From NCBI RefSeq assembly GCF_002102255.1, contig NZ_LQPH01000126.1, positions 1 to 58,380 of the forward strand: a stretch of DNA of 58,380 nt, given 5' to 3'. Position numbers and translations under genes: made by a program. This document shows, piece by piece, positions 1 to 9,460 of the stretch (its first letter is position 1; every line of letters begins with the position of its first letter). Source of the DNA: Mycobacterium nebraskense. GTDB taxonomy: Bacteria > Actinomycetota > Actinomycetes > Mycobacteriales > Mycobacteriaceae. A model generated the notes under the pieces. That model made no database searches and was not told where the DNA came from. It saw only the letters and a program-made list of their open reading frames with translations.

Positions 1-77
1 GCCACACGAAAATCACCACCCCGCACCACAACTCGGCATCAGACCCAGCCCACACCAACTACCATGCAAAATCGAGG

Positions 78-1421
78 CTAGCCGTCTATGCGAGCCATCG
101 ACCGGGCCGGCCCCAGCGCCACCGGCAACGACGACCAGCCCCGCAGCACGCGCGTGTCGCGCCTGCTTCCCGCACCCGCGGCGCGGGCCTCGGGGAAACG
201 CTCGAAGAAGGTGCGGAGCCCGACTTCGCCCTCCGCGCGCGCCAGCGCGGCGCCCAGGCAGAAGTGCCGGCCCCCGGAAAACGCGAGATGCCTTCCCGCG
301 TTGGACCGTTCGATGTCGAAGCGGTGCGGCTCAGAGAAAACGGACGGGTCGCGGTTGGCGGCGGCCAGATAGACCAGCACCAGGTCGCCGCGCCGAAGCT
401 GCTCGCCGGCCAGCTCGACGTCACCCAGCGCCATCCGCGCGGTCAGCTGCACCGGAGACTCCAGCCGCAATATCTCCTCAACGGCGTTGGGCCACAGCTC
501 GGGCCGTTGGCGCAACGTGTCGAGGTGGTCGGGAGCGTCCAGCAGCATGCGAATCCCGTTGCCCAGCAAGTTGACCGTGGTCTCGAACCCGGCCGCCAAT
601 ACCAGCCCGGCGATCGCTTGGAGTTCGTTCTCATCCAAATATGTTTCGGCAGAACCGCTTTCGGCTATCTGGATCAGCTGGCTCATCAAGTTGTCGCTCG
701 GGGTGCGTCGCAACTGGCTGAGGTGCTCGGCGAGCCAGGAGCTGAAGCCGACCAGCCCTCGCTGCACGCTGCGGTACTGCTGCCATGTCAGGCCGATGTC
801 CAGGCTCGGCGCGGCGAGTTCGCCGAACTCCAAAACGCGCTGCCGCTCTCGCTCGGGGACGCCGAGGATGTCGCTGATGATCGCGACGGGCAGTTGCGAG
901 CAGTACCGTCGCACAATGTCGACGACCCGGTCGGCGCCGGACTCGGCGGCCAGCTGATCCAGCAGGTCGGCGGCGGTCTGCTCGACGCGATCTCGCAACG
1001 CCCCGACCGCCCTGGGAGTGAACACCGCCGACACCGTCTTGCGATAGCGGGTGTGGTCCGGCGGCTCGACGGCGAGCAGCGACGGCGCACGCAGCGGATG
1101 CAGCAGATCGTCGCGGGTGCGCCGTTCCAGCCATCGCAACGGCCCCGGCAGATTCGCCCCGAATACCAGCACGCGGAAGTCGTCGGAGCGCAGCAGTTCA
1201 TGGGCGAGCGCATGGTCGGCCGTCAGATAACTGACGCGGCCCTTGACCAGCGGCCCCGCGGCCCGGAGTTGGTCGTAGAAGGGCACCGGATTGGCGGCCA
1301 CCCCGGGATCGGCGATCAGCCTGGCGTGCAAGTCACCCCGCCGGACCCCGAGCGTCGCGACGCCCCGGATGAACCCGTGCATCGCCAACCAGTGCAATCG
1401 TTCTTTCACCGGCCCCTCCAT
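78..1421 (-). CDS. cyp140: Cytochrome P450, CYP140 family
   Basis: Soluble haem monooxygenase of 447 residues that would take electrons from a ferredoxin/reductase pair to hydroxylate a substrate not known for the family. Seen: I-helix AGFETT at 277-282, the ExxR pair E316/R319, and the haem loop FSGGRHFCLG with proximal Cys388. It is the last gene of a minus-strand run behind a lipoprotein, an SDR and an SRPBCC protein. That order (cyp140-lppE-Rv1882c-Rv1883c-rpfC) is the M. tuberculosis one and is the reason for the symbol. The ATG at 1421 gives a normal-length N-terminus. The P450 call is secure; the CYP140 assignment rests on synteny and length. Confidence 0.93.
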   Translation of the reverse strand: MEGPVKERLHWLAMHGFIRGVATLGVRRGDLHARLIADPGVAANPVPFYDQLRAAGPLVKGRVSYLTADHALAHELLRSDDFRVLVFGANLPGPLRWLERRTRDDLLHPLRAPSLLAVEPPDHTRYRKTVSAVFTPRAVGALRDRVEQTAADLLDQLAAESGADRVVDIVRRYCSQLPVAIISDILGVPERERQRVLEFGELAAPSLDIGLTWQQYRSVQRGLVGFSSWLAEHLSQLRRTPSDNLMSQLIQIAESGSAETYLDENELQAIAGLVLAAGFETTVNLLGNGIRMLLDAPDHLDTLRQRPELWPNAVEEILRLESPVQLTARMALGDVELAGEQLRRGDLVLVYLAAANRDPSVFSEPHRFDIERSNAGRHLAFSGGRHFCLGAALARAEGEVGLRTFFERFPEARAAGAGSRRDTRVLRGWSSLPVALGPARSMARIDG

Positions 1422-1462
1422 CGATCGATGTCACCGAGCCTAGGCCCGGACCCCGGACAGGG

Positions 1463-1882
1463 TCAGCACTCGGCGATGATCTTGAACTCGGTCGTCACCA
1501 CTTTGTCGGGATTGCTGCTGTTGATGCCGTACGCGCTGCCGGTGATCGTGTACGCGTCGTTGGTGACGTCGGCGTGCGCGTCGCCCACCCCGCCTTCCCA
1601 GAAGCTGCCGGTGAACCCGTCGACGTTGCGGATCTTCACCCACTGGGGCATCACCCGATACCCACTGGTCAGCACCACGGCCTCGACCACGCCGTCGCGG
1701 TCCTTGATGTCGATGGTGCGGTACTGCTGGTTTTGGCTGCACGCCGGCGGGCGTGTCGTGTGAGTCGCGCCGTCGATGGTCAGGCGGGCGGGTTTCAGGG
1801 GCGTGGTTTGGGCCTGCCCGCACCCCGCGACGCCGACACCGGCGATCAGCAGGCACACAACCGCGAGTAACCGGTTTCGCAC
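1463..1882 (-). CDS. lppE: Lipoprotein, LppE/LpqH-like
   Basis: Predicted exported lipoprotein of 139 residues. The N-terminus has two basic residues, a hydrophobic stretch and the lipobox VAGC with lipidated Cys21, so it should be anchored on the outer face of the membrane. The mature part has the pattern of the mycobacterial 19-kDa antigen family: an early IDGATH segment with a Cys, a central region, an ITGSAYG segment and a C-terminal Cys (last residue), likely disulfide-bonded to the earlier one. It sits 13 bases downstream of the SDR gene and 41 bases upstream of cyp140, consistent with one transcript. Its function is unknown. The symbol comes from position next to cyp140. Confidence 0.85.
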   Translation of the reverse strand: MRNRLLAVVCLLIAGVGVAGCGQAQTTPLKPARLTIDGATHTTRPPACSQNQQYRTIDIKDRDGVVEAVVLTSGYRVMPQWVKIRNVDGFTGSFWEGGVGDAHADVTNDAYTITGSAYGINSSNPDKVVTTEFKIIAEC

Positions 1883-1895
1883 CGGTTCACCTCCT

Positions 1896-2729
1896 TCACT
1901 GCCGCGCCGGCATGACTCCGGGCAGGGATTTGACGATGCTGCGCCGCACGAATTCCGGACTCAGACCCTTGAACAAGTCGATCAAGCGAATGCCCTTGGG
2001 CACGTACCAGTGCAGCCGCTTCGGGTTGTGGTAGGCCTGCCAGGCCACCTCGGCCACGCTGCTCGCCGGCATCAGCCGGAACAAGCCCTTCTTAGGCGCG
2101 GTGGCCCGAACCTCGTCGGCGGTTCTCGGCGCCCCACCATCGTGGGAGTGGTTGGTCGTCGTGGTGAGGATCCCGGTGTCGATCAGGCCGGGGAGCACGT
2201 CCGCGACGCGGACGCCATGCCGATGCCATTCGACGCTGAGCGCCTCGGTCAAGCCTTTGACCGCGTGCTTGGTCGACGAATAAACGGCGAGGCGGGGCAT
2301 GCCGTACGTCCCCGCCGACGACGACGTTGAAAACATCAGGCTGCCCGGAGTCTTTTTCAGGTAGGGCAACGACGCGTACGCGCCGGTCAGCACCGCCTTG
2401 TAATTGATATCGACGACGCGCATGGCGGCCTCGTAGGGCACGTCCTCGAACCACCCCGTTTCGCCGATGCCGGCGTTGTTCCACATCATGTCGAGACCGC
2501 CGTCGCCGTTGCCGGCGCAAAAGTCGGCCAGGGCGCCCTCCTGCGCCGCCTTGTCGGTCACATCAACTTGGCGGGTCCACAGCCGGTCGCTACCCAATTC
2601 TTCTTGCAGAGTCGTCAAGCCGTCGCCGTTGCGGTCCACGGCGCCGATTCGCCAGCCCTTGGCGTGGAACAGCTTTGCCCCCTCCCGGCCCATGCCGCTG
2701 CCCGCGCCGGTGATGAAGATCGATTTCAC
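1896..2729 (-). CDS. Short-chain dehydrogenase/reductase (Rv1882c-like)
   Basis: NAD(P)-dependent SDR oxidoreductase, 277 residues, cytoplasmic. Seen: the cofactor loop TGAGSGMG at 7-14, NNAG at 84-87, and the catalytic Tyr150-x3-Lys154. It starts at a GTG (2729), 6 bases behind the stop of the SRPBCC gene, so the two are probably co-translated. The C-terminal extension beyond residue 240 (basic, with IRLIDLFKGLSPEF) resembles the tail of membrane-associated SDRs acting on lipids, but that is inference. Substrate unknown. The long C-terminus fits the Rv1882c family rather than FabG. Confidence 0.93.
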   Translation of the reverse strand: MKSIFITGAGSGMGREGAKLFHAKGWRIGAVDRNGDGLTTLQEELGSDRLWTRQVDVTDKAAQEGALADFCAGNGDGGLDMMWNNAGIGETGWFEDVPYEAAMRVVDINYKAVLTGAYASLPYLKKTPGSLMFSTSSSAGTYGMPRLAVYSSTKHAVKGLTEALSVEWHRHGVRVADVLPGLIDTGILTTTTNHSHDGGAPRTADEVRATAPKKGLFRLMPASSVAEVAWQAYHNPKRLHWYVPKGIRLIDLFKGLSPEFVRRSIVKSLPGVMPARQ

Positions 2730-2735
2730 GGTGCG

Positions 2736-3203
2736 TCAGCCCGCCTCGACCACATCTTTGATGCGGTTGAGGGTCTTGGTCATGTCGCGGACGTTGCGTC
2801 GCTTGCGCAGGAAACCACCGAACAGCCAGTAGAGGCCGAGCCAGGGTGCCGGGTTGAGTCGGAAAGACTCGGTCACGTCGGTGCCGCCGCCGCTGGGCGC
2901 CAATCGGTAGTGCCAGTTGTTGACCGCCCGATCGCCGAGCATGACCGCGAATCCGAATTCGCGGCCGGGCTCACACGCGGTGACCTCGCATGTCGTCCAA
3001 TACACCGGCCCGATCTCGTTGCGTCGCACGTGACCTCGGAATTTGGCGCCGAGGGCCGGGCCATTTGCGTCGCCCAGCCACTCGGCCTCAAACACTTCCG
3101 GGGAGAACCGTCCGGTGTTGCGAACGTTTGCGATGAGATCCCAGATCTTGTCCGCAGACGCTGCCATGTGAACAGTCGCCGAACCTTCCATGGCCTGATC
3201 CAA
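2736..3203 (-). CDS. SRPBCC-fold protein (Rv1883c-like)
   Basis: Small cytoplasmic protein of 155 residues with the START/SRPBCC pattern: an N-terminal strand with the family phrase ADKIWDLIANV, a central run of strands (RNEIGPVYWTTCEVTACEPG) and a long C-terminal helix carrying basic residues (LRKRRNVRDMTKTLNRIKD). Such folds bind hydrophobic ligands in an internal cavity. Some are cyclases or aromatases, but no catalytic residue can be named here. The coupling to the SDR 6 bases downstream suggests both act on the same lipid-like substrate (inference). It is one of four SRPBCC genes in the window. Confidence 0.88.
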   Translation of the reverse strand: MDQAMEGSATVHMAASADKIWDLIANVRNTGRFSPEVFEAEWLGDANGPALGAKFRGHVRRNEIGPVYWTTCEVTACEPGREFGFAVMLGDRAVNNWHYRLAPSGGGTDVTESFRLNPAPWLGLYWLFGGFLRKRRNVRDMTKTLNRIKDVVEAG

Positions 3204-3247
3204 ACACAGGTTCCCGTTCGGTCATAGACCGCAAGGCCAGTTAATCG

Positions 3248-3658
3248 TCAGTGCGGGGCCGCCGCCTGGATCAGCCCGTTGATGATCTCCTTGATGCCCT
3301 GCGCGGGGTGAGAGTACCAACCGATCGGCAGGCCCGATTGAGTGCCGCACTTCGGCCACGCCTCTACCCCTTGGTCGGCGAAAACCCGGTTGGCTACGGC
3401 GATTTGCTGATCCCTGGAGGCGGCCGCCGGGTTGCCGACACCGCCGTATCGTTCCCAGGTGCCCGGTTTGAATTGGAGCCCACCGTATTCGCCGTTTCCG
3501 GTGTTGGCGTGCCAGTTGCCACCGGATTCGCACTGGGCGATCGCGTCCCAGTTGGGGGTGGGGGCGGCGCTGACCACGCCGGTGGACGAAGCTATCGACG
3601 CTGCAACGAACCCGCCGACCGCCAGGGACTTGACGAGAGACTTGCAGAGGATTTTCAT
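3248..3658 (-). CDS. rpfC: Resuscitation-promoting factor, RpfC-like
   Basis: Secreted muralytic enzyme that cleaves peptidoglycan and helps dormant cells resume growth. From the ATG at 3658 it has 136 residues: a signal peptide of about 31 residues ([20 protein letters not shown]), then one Rpf domain with the motif [13 protein letters not shown], catalytic Glu44 next to Cys43, and a second Cys in WPKCG for the conserved disulfide. The frame stays open to 3754, but the extra N-terminus lacks signal-peptide character and would bury the signal sequence, so I prefer 3658. Unlike RpfB or RpfE there are no extra domains. The neighbouring chorismate mutase and fbpB match the rpfC locus of M. tuberculosis. 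Confidence 0.93.
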   Translation of the reverse strand: MKILCKSLVKSLAVGGFVAASIASSTGVVSAAPTPNWDAIAQCESGGNWHANTGNGEYGGLQFKPGTWERYGGVGNPAAASRDQQIAVANRVFADQGVEAWPKCGTQSGLPIGWYSHPAQGIKEIINGLIQAAAPH

Positions 3659-3685
3659 GTCATGGATTTCGGCCGCTGTGGCCAA

Positions 3686-3693
3686 AGCGTTAC
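3686..3693 (-). promoter_or_regulatory. Possible SigD-type -35 element upstream of rpfC
   Basis: The minus strand reads GGTAACGCT here, 27 bases upstream of the chosen rpfC ATG. GTAACGCT-like -35 boxes are, from memory, reported for the extracytoplasmic factor SigD, whose regulon in M. tuberculosis includes rpfC. The -10 partner is not clear: at 16 bases spacing it would read AAATCC and leave almost no leader. The match is therefore only suggestive. Confidence 0.3.
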
Positions 3694-3790
3694 CTATTCG
3701 AAAATGCCGCGAGATATGCCTTCTATCTGCAGAAACGGCCTTTTCGCAGCGCAAAAAGAAAATGTTAGAAACCGATGAGGAAAAACTAAA

Positions 3791-4369
3791 TTATTGCTGG
3801 CAATATGACTGCGTTGCTAACGCCAGCGCCCGTTGATAGAGACCGTCGAGCTGGCGCCCGCGAATGACGCCGCGCCTGGCGAGGTCGAGCTGTGCGGGGC
3901 ACGCCGGCGAATGCAGCAGGTCCCAGTTGGCCACGAACTGGGTCAGCATCGTTTGATTGAGGTCGTCGATCGCCGAGCGCGACGCCGACAGGTCCGCCGA
4001 CTCGGTCGGGGCGCCCCCGGGGTTCAGCTTCCAATCCGCGAACCGGCTGTATTCGACGCCTTCGGTAGCGCTGATCTGGTCGCCGAATACCCGGGTGACG
4101 TAATCGGGGTCGATCTGCCGGCCGGAGGCCTGGGCGGCCATTTTCGCGAGCTCTTGCTGGACGCGGCCCTGGTCTTCGATGGCCCCGTGGGTGCTCCACT
4201 TGAAGGCGGCCACGGGCTCGGCGATCTGCAACCGCTGGGCGGCGGCGTCGACCAACTCGGTGAGTGGGCTCGTGTCGGCTCGCGCCGGCGATGCGACCAG
4301 GATCGCCAGCCCGCCGATCACGCCGCCGCAACGGGCAATCTGGGTGATGCGGCGATTGGTCATGACCAT
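3791..4369 (-). CDS. Secreted chorismate mutase (AroQ-gamma, Rv1885c-like)
   Basis: Converts chorismate to prephenate, but as an exported enzyme of the AroQ-gamma type rather than the cytoplasmic shikimate-pathway mutase. The 192-residue product begins with a signal peptide ending SPARA (about residue 31). It continues with the all-helical catalytic domain: [20 protein letters not shown], then [17 protein letters not shown], both rich in the Arg/Lys/Glu residues that line the active site. Two Cys (in SPACPAQ and near the C-terminus in SYCQQ) match the known disulfide. Its role outside the cytoplasm is unresolved in mycobacteria. It lies 132 AT-rich bases upstream of rpfC. An in-frame ATG at 4363 is an alternative start. 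Confidence 0.94.
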   Translation of the reverse strand: MVMTNRRITQIARCGGVIGGLAILVASPARADTSPLTELVDAAAQRLQIAEPVAAFKWSTHGAIEDQGRVQQELAKMAAQASGRQIDPDYVTRVFGDQISATEGVEYSRFADWKLNPGGAPTESADLSASRSAIDDLNQTMLTQFVANWDLLHSPACPAQLDLARRGVIRGRQLDGLYQRALALATQSYCQQ

Positions 4370-4417
4370 GATTCTGCGGCAGCCCCGGGCGAGTGGGCAT
4401 TTCGGAGTTAGCCTGAG

Positions 4418-5041
4418 GTGCTGATGTCGTCGACCATGGACAGTCGCGGACCGCGCCGCGTTGGCGGAAAGCGGGCGAAGTCGTTGCGCACGAAGCAGAT
4501 TCGCGCGCTGCTCGCCGTTGCGCTGGCGATTCCTCTATTGCTGGGTGCGGCGTTCCTTCTGGTGGATCGCCTCCATTCGACGCCCGCCGACGCCCTCGAC
4601 CGTCCCGCCAGTCCGGTGAGCGACGACCAGTCGAGGGCTGAGGTCGTCCAATCGGCCCAGAACATCGCCAGCACGACGGGCCTGCAGACGTCGTCGGCCG
4701 GCTACTCGCTGATGTCTTGCAAGGACCGCGACGACCCGCCGTATCAGGGCTCGATCTACCTGACGTTCTCGGTTCCCGCCGCGGCACGGGCCGATACCTA
4801 TTTCTCCCGAATTGCCGCGACGCTGGCCGAGCACGGCTGGACCGAGGGCCTACCGCCCAACAATCATGCGTTCGCCAAGACCCTCACCAAGGACGCCGTC
4901 ACGGCGATCGTCTACCGCCACGACGACGAACCCCGCCTGGGCGTCCTACGCGTCTACGGTCAGTGCCGGAACATGAACGACCATCGCAGGGACGCGACGA
5001 CATGGACCGATATCACCGATCAATTCCCGAAGACGAGTTGA
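4418..5041 (+). CDS. Membrane-anchored LppJ-like protein
   Basis: Predicted single-pass exported protein of 207 residues. A basic N-terminus (about residues 9-29) leads into a hydrophobic segment ([18 protein letters not shown]) and then an extracytoplasmic domain. The motifs [28 protein letters not shown] and a later Cys in YGQCRN recall the LppJ lipoprotein family of M. tuberculosis. Here there is no Cys after the hydrophobic segment, so it would be held by a membrane helix rather than a lipid. Start: GTG at 4418; ATG at 4424 has GAGGTG just upstream and is a good alternative. It diverges from chorismate mutase with a 48-base gap. Function unknown. Confidence 0.85.
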   Translation: MLMSSTMDSRGPRRVGGKRAKSLRTKQIRALLAVALAIPLLLGAAFLLVDRLHSTPADALDRPASPVSDDQSRAEVVQSAQNIASTTGLQTSSAGYSLMSCKDRDDPPYQGSIYLTFSVPAAARADTYFSRIAATLAEHGWTEGLPPNNHAFAKTLTKDAVTAIVYRHDDEPRLGVLRVYGQCRNMNDHRRDATTWTDITDQFPKTS

Positions 5042-5071
5042 TCGACTGACACCAAACGGACCCGTAACGCA

Positions 5072-5108
5072 CTACTGCGCCTGACGGCGTCGTCGTCAGG
5101 CGCAGTAG
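5072..5108. terminator. Perfect 15-bp hairpin between convergent genes
   Basis: The arms CTACTGCGCCTGACG (5072-5086) and CGTCAGGCGCAGTAG (5094-5108) are exact reverse complements around a 7-base loop. It lies between the convergent stops of the LppJ-like gene and fbpB, so it most likely terminates both transcripts. There is no T-run, which is usual for mycobacterial hairpins. Confidence 0.8.
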
Positions 5109-5128
5109 CGACCTCGGGGCAGGTGAGG

Positions 5129-6151
<1,023 letters not shown>

Positions 6152-6418
6152 TCAGGCTGGAATTTACCGTGCGAATAGGCCGAATGTCGATCGGGACGCG
6201 AGGACATCTCAGTTTGGTATCGCTTTTTTCCACCAATTTCGTGCCCGGGATAAGAGCGCCGCGGCGTTCACGCCGGTTGTCCCGCAACCCGCCATCACGA
6301 CTGGGCGACCCAAAACGGCAGGCAGCAGGGCCAGAGACGGGTGGCCGTAATGCACAAAGCCCCCATTTTCGACCCCGCCATGACGGCGACCGGCTCCGCG
6401 ACGCCGAACGGCGGCCGA

Positions 6419-6446
6419 AAAAGTCGATTCAGTACGCAAGACTTTT
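6419..6446. repeat. Inverted repeat in fbpB upstream region
   Basis: AAAAGTC (6419-6425) and GACTTTT (6440-6446) are perfect 7-base arms with a 14-base spacer, about 300 bases upstream of fbpB. It could be an operator or a hairpin; nothing in the sequence decides between them. Confidence 0.45.
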
Positions 6447-6561
6447 ATCCCCGCGAGAGGAAGGCATCGTTTCGCGGCCCCGACGGCCGTTCCCCCACCT
6501 GCGCGTCCAGTGAACGCTTCCGGTGGTTTGTCGGCTGGCTGGTTGTCCGGTGATGTTGAAC

Positions 6562-6583
6562 CGGCGCAGCCGGTCTTGCGCCG
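6562..6583. repeat. Inverted repeat upstream of the Rv1887-like gene
   Basis: CGGCGCA (6562-6568) and TGCGCCG (6577-6583) form a perfect 7-base stem with an 8-base loop, some 147 bases before the start at 6730. It may be a hairpin ending or attenuating a transcript. GC-rich stems of this size also arise by chance in this genome. Confidence 0.35.
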
Positions 6584-6729
6584 ACCGCGTAGGCTCTCAC
6601 GGAGCAAGCCGATGGAGACCACGTTATCCCGGTCCGTTCCGGCTCTCACGAACCAGCTCACCAGGGTTTTCTGGTGCGCGTCGGTGCGGCTGAGGGCATC
6701 GGAGGTCCGGGATCGATTGGGGCATAAGT

Positions 6730-7839
6730 TTGGACACGGTACTTGGGCTATCAGTGACGCCGACCGCCATTGGGTGGGTCCTCGCTGAGGGACACGGCGC
6801 GGACGGCACCATCCTGGATCATCAGGAGCTGGAGCTGCACGCCGGCCGGGGCGCACGCGCCGTCAGTACCACCGAGCAAGTAGCGGACGAGATATTGCGG
6901 GTGGAGGCGCAGGCGGCCGCCAGCGACCATCGGCTGCGAATCATCGGGGTGACCTGGAACGACGAAGCATCCGCGCAGGCCGCTCTGCTGCTGGAGGCTT
7001 TGACCGACGCCGGCTTGGACAACGTCGTGCCGGTCCGGCAACTCGAGGCTGTCGAGACATTGGCGCAGGCCATCGCGCCGGTCATCGGCTACGAGCAGAC
7101 CGCGGTCTGCGTCCCCGAACACGACGCGACAACCGTGGTCATGGTCGACACCCACGACGGGGAAACGCAGACGGCGACCAAGCAGGTGCACGGCGGCTTC
7201 GACGGCCTGACTCGCTGGTTGACCGGCATGTTCGATCGCAATGGCTGGCAGCCGGGCGGAGTTGTGGTCGTCGGCGCGCACAGCGACATCGACGGTTTCT
7301 CCTGGCATCTCGAAAAGACGCTGCCGGTACCGGTTTTCGTGCAAACGATGGCGCAGGTGACCATCGCGCGGGGCGCGGCGCTGGCCGCCGCCCGAAGCAC
7401 TGAGTTCACCGACGACCAGCTGGTGCTGCCCTCCAGCGAACCCGCGGCCACGCCCACGGCGCCGCGGAAGCTGTCGTACGCCGGGGCCGCTACCACTCTG
7501 GCTGCCGGTGTGGTCACCTTCGTCTCCTCGATATCGCTTGCCGTGGGTCTGCAGCTGGCTCCGGCCGGCAACCCGGCCCCCCGGCACGCGGTGCCTGAGC
7601 CGACGCCGCAAGTCGCCGAGGCCGTGGCGCCGTCCCCGGTCGTCGCGCCGCTGACCCCGCAGGCGAAGGTTCCCATCGGTGAACCGATCGCGGAACCCAC
7701 CACCCCGGAGGAGCAGCAGCAGCCGGACCCCGGTGGCCGGCAGCCCTACTTGACGCGAATGCTCGAGCACATACCGGGCGACGCCAGCGACCCGACGGGT
7801 GACTCGGCGCCGCAGGCGCCCGCTCAGCCGCGGCCCTGA
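6730..7839 (+). CDS. Membrane-anchored protein with Hsp70-like N-terminal pattern (Rv1887-like)
   Basis: Conserved actinobacterial protein of 369 residues, function unknown. Residues 1-225 form a globular domain. A single hydrophobic helix follows at about 250-275 (AGAATTLAAGVVTFVSSISL), then a Pro-rich tail to the end. The N-terminus VLGLSVTPTAIGWVL and the late segment VVVVGAHSDIDGFSWHLEK, followed by TIARGAALAAA, resemble the first phosphate loop and the adenosine motif plus GAA helix of Hsp70/actin-fold (ASKHA) proteins. This is my inference and the nucleotide-binding residues are degenerate. The start is a TTG at 6730, giving the expected MDTVLGLS beginning; the ribosome site is weak. 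By position it corresponds to Rv1887. Confidence 0.85.
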   Translation: MDTVLGLSVTPTAIGWVLAEGHGADGTILDHQELELHAGRGARAVSTTEQVADEILRVEAQAAASDHRLRIIGVTWNDEASAQAALLLEALTDAGLDNVVPVRQLEAVETLAQAIAPVIGYEQTAVCVPEHDATTVVMVDTHDGETQTATKQVHGGFDGLTRWLTGMFDRNGWQPGGVVVVGAHSDIDGFSWHLEKTLPVPVFVQTMAQVTIARGAALAAARSTEFTDDQLVLPSSEPAATPTAPRKLSYAGAATTLAAGVVTFVSSISLAVGLQLAPAGNPAPRHAVPEPTPQVAEAVAPSPVVAPLTPQAKVPIGEPIAEPTTPEEQQQPDPGGRQPYLTRMLEHIPGDASDPTGDSAPQAPAQPRP

Positions 7840-7861
7840 CGTCCCGCGGCGGGCCGGTCGC

Positions 7862-8410
7862 TCAGGCGTCTTTCGCGTGGATCGCGGTGAAGGACACCGA
7901 AACGTCATCGGCGACCTGGACCGAACCCATCAGCAGTGAATACGGCTTGACGCCGTAGTCGGTCTGCCGGACCGTGGATTCGGTGGACATGCGCCACTTG
8001 TCCCCGAGATCCTCTGTGCGCAGTTCGATTACGTGATCCCGTGACTTTCCCCGTACTTCGAGTTGGCCGGTGAGCCGATACCCGTCGCCGGTCTTGTCGA
8101 TGGCCCGTGCGGCGTAGCGGATCTCGGGAAACCGGCCGGCGTCCAACGACTTCAAGGCGTTGGACCGCACCAAAGTCTTCTCGGGCCCGGACAATCCCTT
8201 AACGCCACCCTCGCCGCGCAGCACCTCGAACGAATCCGTTTCGACCACAAGCTGCACGGCGGTGGGTTCCGAGCCGGCCCAGCTCACGGTGGCATGCCAG
8301 CGGGTCATCGCGATCGTGAGACGATGACCCATTCGGGCGGCCCGGCCCCGGACGCCGGTGCCAAGGAGTAGCTCGCCGTCGGCTGCGTCCATGCTCCACT
8401 CGTCGGTCAT
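7862..8410 (-). CDS. YceI-like lipocalin-fold protein
   Basis: Protein of 182 residues without a signal peptide. The pattern is that of YceI-type proteins: an N-terminal EWSMDAADGELLLGTGVRG strand, a segment where small alcohols and hydrophobics alternate (VQLVVETDSFEVLRGEGGVK), the phrase LDAGRFPEIRYAARAI typical of YceI ('FP.I.F.S'), and a C-terminal SVSFTAIHAK strand. YceI proteins bind isoprenoid-like or amide lipids in a barrel; a role in carrying a polyprenyl lipid is inference. It ends 22 bases from the convergent gene before it and starts 13 bases downstream of the alcohol dehydrogenase, so the two may be co-transcribed. Confidence 0.78.
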   Translation of the reverse strand: MTDEWSMDAADGELLLGTGVRGRAARMGHRLTIAMTRWHATVSWAGSEPTAVQLVVETDSFEVLRGEGGVKGLSGPEKTLVRSNALKSLDAGRFPEIRYAARAIDKTGDGYRLTGQLEVRGKSRDHVIELRTEDLGDKWRMSTESTVRQTDYGVKPYSLLMGSVQVADDVSVSFTAIHAKDA

Positions 8411-8423
8411 AGACCGACTGTAA

Positions 8424-9437
8424 TCACATGGTCAAGACCGTGCGGTAGTGCGCGCGTCCTTGCTCCAATGCCGCGTAGCCGTCGGCGGCTTGGGACAGCG
8501 GCAATTCCTGGGTCCACGCCCGCACACCGGACAGGACGGCGAAATGCATCGTTTCTTCAACGTCTTTCGCCGTGCCGGAAGGATGACCGATCACACTGAG
8601 CCCCGGGATTATCAGTTGTGCCGGGCTGATGGGCAGGGGGTCGGCGGTCACACCGATGGTGACCAGTTGACCTTGCGGCAGCAACCCGCCAACCGTGTCC
8701 GCCATGGCCGCAGAGTTGTTGGCGGTGGCCAGGACAACGGCGACTCCGCCCAGGGCCTGCAACGCTTTTGCGACATCACCACTGGTGGAGTCGACGTAGT
8801 GATGGGCCCCCAATTTTCGGGCGTCTTCGGCTTTGGCGGTACCACGGGCAATGGCGACGGTCTCGAAACCCATCGCGCGAGCAAACTGCACCCCGAGGTG
8901 GCCGAGCCCGCCGACGCCCAGAATGGCGACCCGGTCACCGGGCAAGGCATTGGTCTGGCGCAGCGCGTGGTAGGTGGTGACCCCCGCGCAGCCCATCGGG
9001 GCGGCTTCCACATCCGAGAGTTCCGATGGAATCCGCGCCAACGCGCTGACCGGTACCGTCACCGACTCCGCGTACCCGCCGGGGTAGTGCCAGCTGGGTA
9101 CCTTGCCATTCACGCAATGGATGAAGATCCCCTTGCGGCAGGGGTCGCACTGGTAGCAGCAGCCGCCGAACCATCCGACCGCGACACGGTCTCCGACCGC
9201 AAATTCTTCGACGCCGTCGCCGAGTTCGGCTATCGTCCCGGCGATTTCGTGCCCCGGGGTCAACGGCCACGACATGTTCGGAAAGCCACCGTTTACGAAT
9301 TCGCGGTCGGTGCCGCATATCCCGCATGCGGTAACCGCAATCCGCACCTCGTCGCGACCGGGCGGCTCCGTGTCGACGTCGGCGAGCTCCAGGGAGCCGC
9401 CCGCGGACTGGATCCGGACAGCTTGATGCTTTGGCAT
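8424..9437 (-). CDS. Zinc-dependent alcohol dehydrogenase
   Basis: Medium-chain NAD(P)-dependent alcohol/aldehyde dehydrogenase of 337 residues. Seen: catalytic-zinc Cys in CGICGTD with LTPGHEIAG, a structural-zinc-like Cys cluster in CCYQCDPCRKGIFIHC, and the cofactor-binding GVGGLGHLGVQFA loop. Two-zinc enzymes of this branch (AdhA/YjgB-like) oxidise primary alcohols or reduce aldehydes such as cinnamaldehyde. The physiological substrate is not evident. Transcription is leftward, in line with the CYP125-like gene 23 bases upstream, so alcohol oxidation after P450 hydroxylation is a plausible pairing (inference). Confidence 0.95.
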   Translation of the reverse strand: MPKHQAVRIQSAGGSLELADVDTEPPGRDEVRIAVTACGICGTDREFVNGGFPNMSWPLTPGHEIAGTIAELGDGVEEFAVGDRVAVGWFGGCCYQCDPCRKGIFIHCVNGKVPSWHYPGGYAESVTVPVSALARIPSELSDVEAAPMGCAGVTTYHALRQTNALPGDRVAILGVGGLGHLGVQFARAMGFETVAIARGTAKAEDARKLGAHHYVDSTSGDVAKALQALGGVAVVLATANNSAAMADTVGGLLPQGQLVTIGVTADPLPISPAQLIIPGLSVIGHPSGTAKDVEETMHFAVLSGVRAWTQELPLSQAADGYAALEQGRAHYRTVLTM

Positions 9438-9460
9438 CGGCTTAGCCTATGCGCGACAGG

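Noticed and set aside
1..77. Possible end of another gene before cyp140
   Set aside because: No frame with a convincing product; probably the region downstream of cyp140.
264..1763. 499-codon open frame on the plus strand opposite cyp140 and lppE
   Set aside because: The protein has no recognisable domain and the composition of an antisense shadow of GC-rich codons; the opposite strand has a clear P450 and a lipoprotein.
4401..4420. IdeR-like iron box near GTTAGCCT between chorismate mutase and the LppJ-like gene
   Set aside because: Only one half resembles the consensus; the other half (GAGG) does not match.
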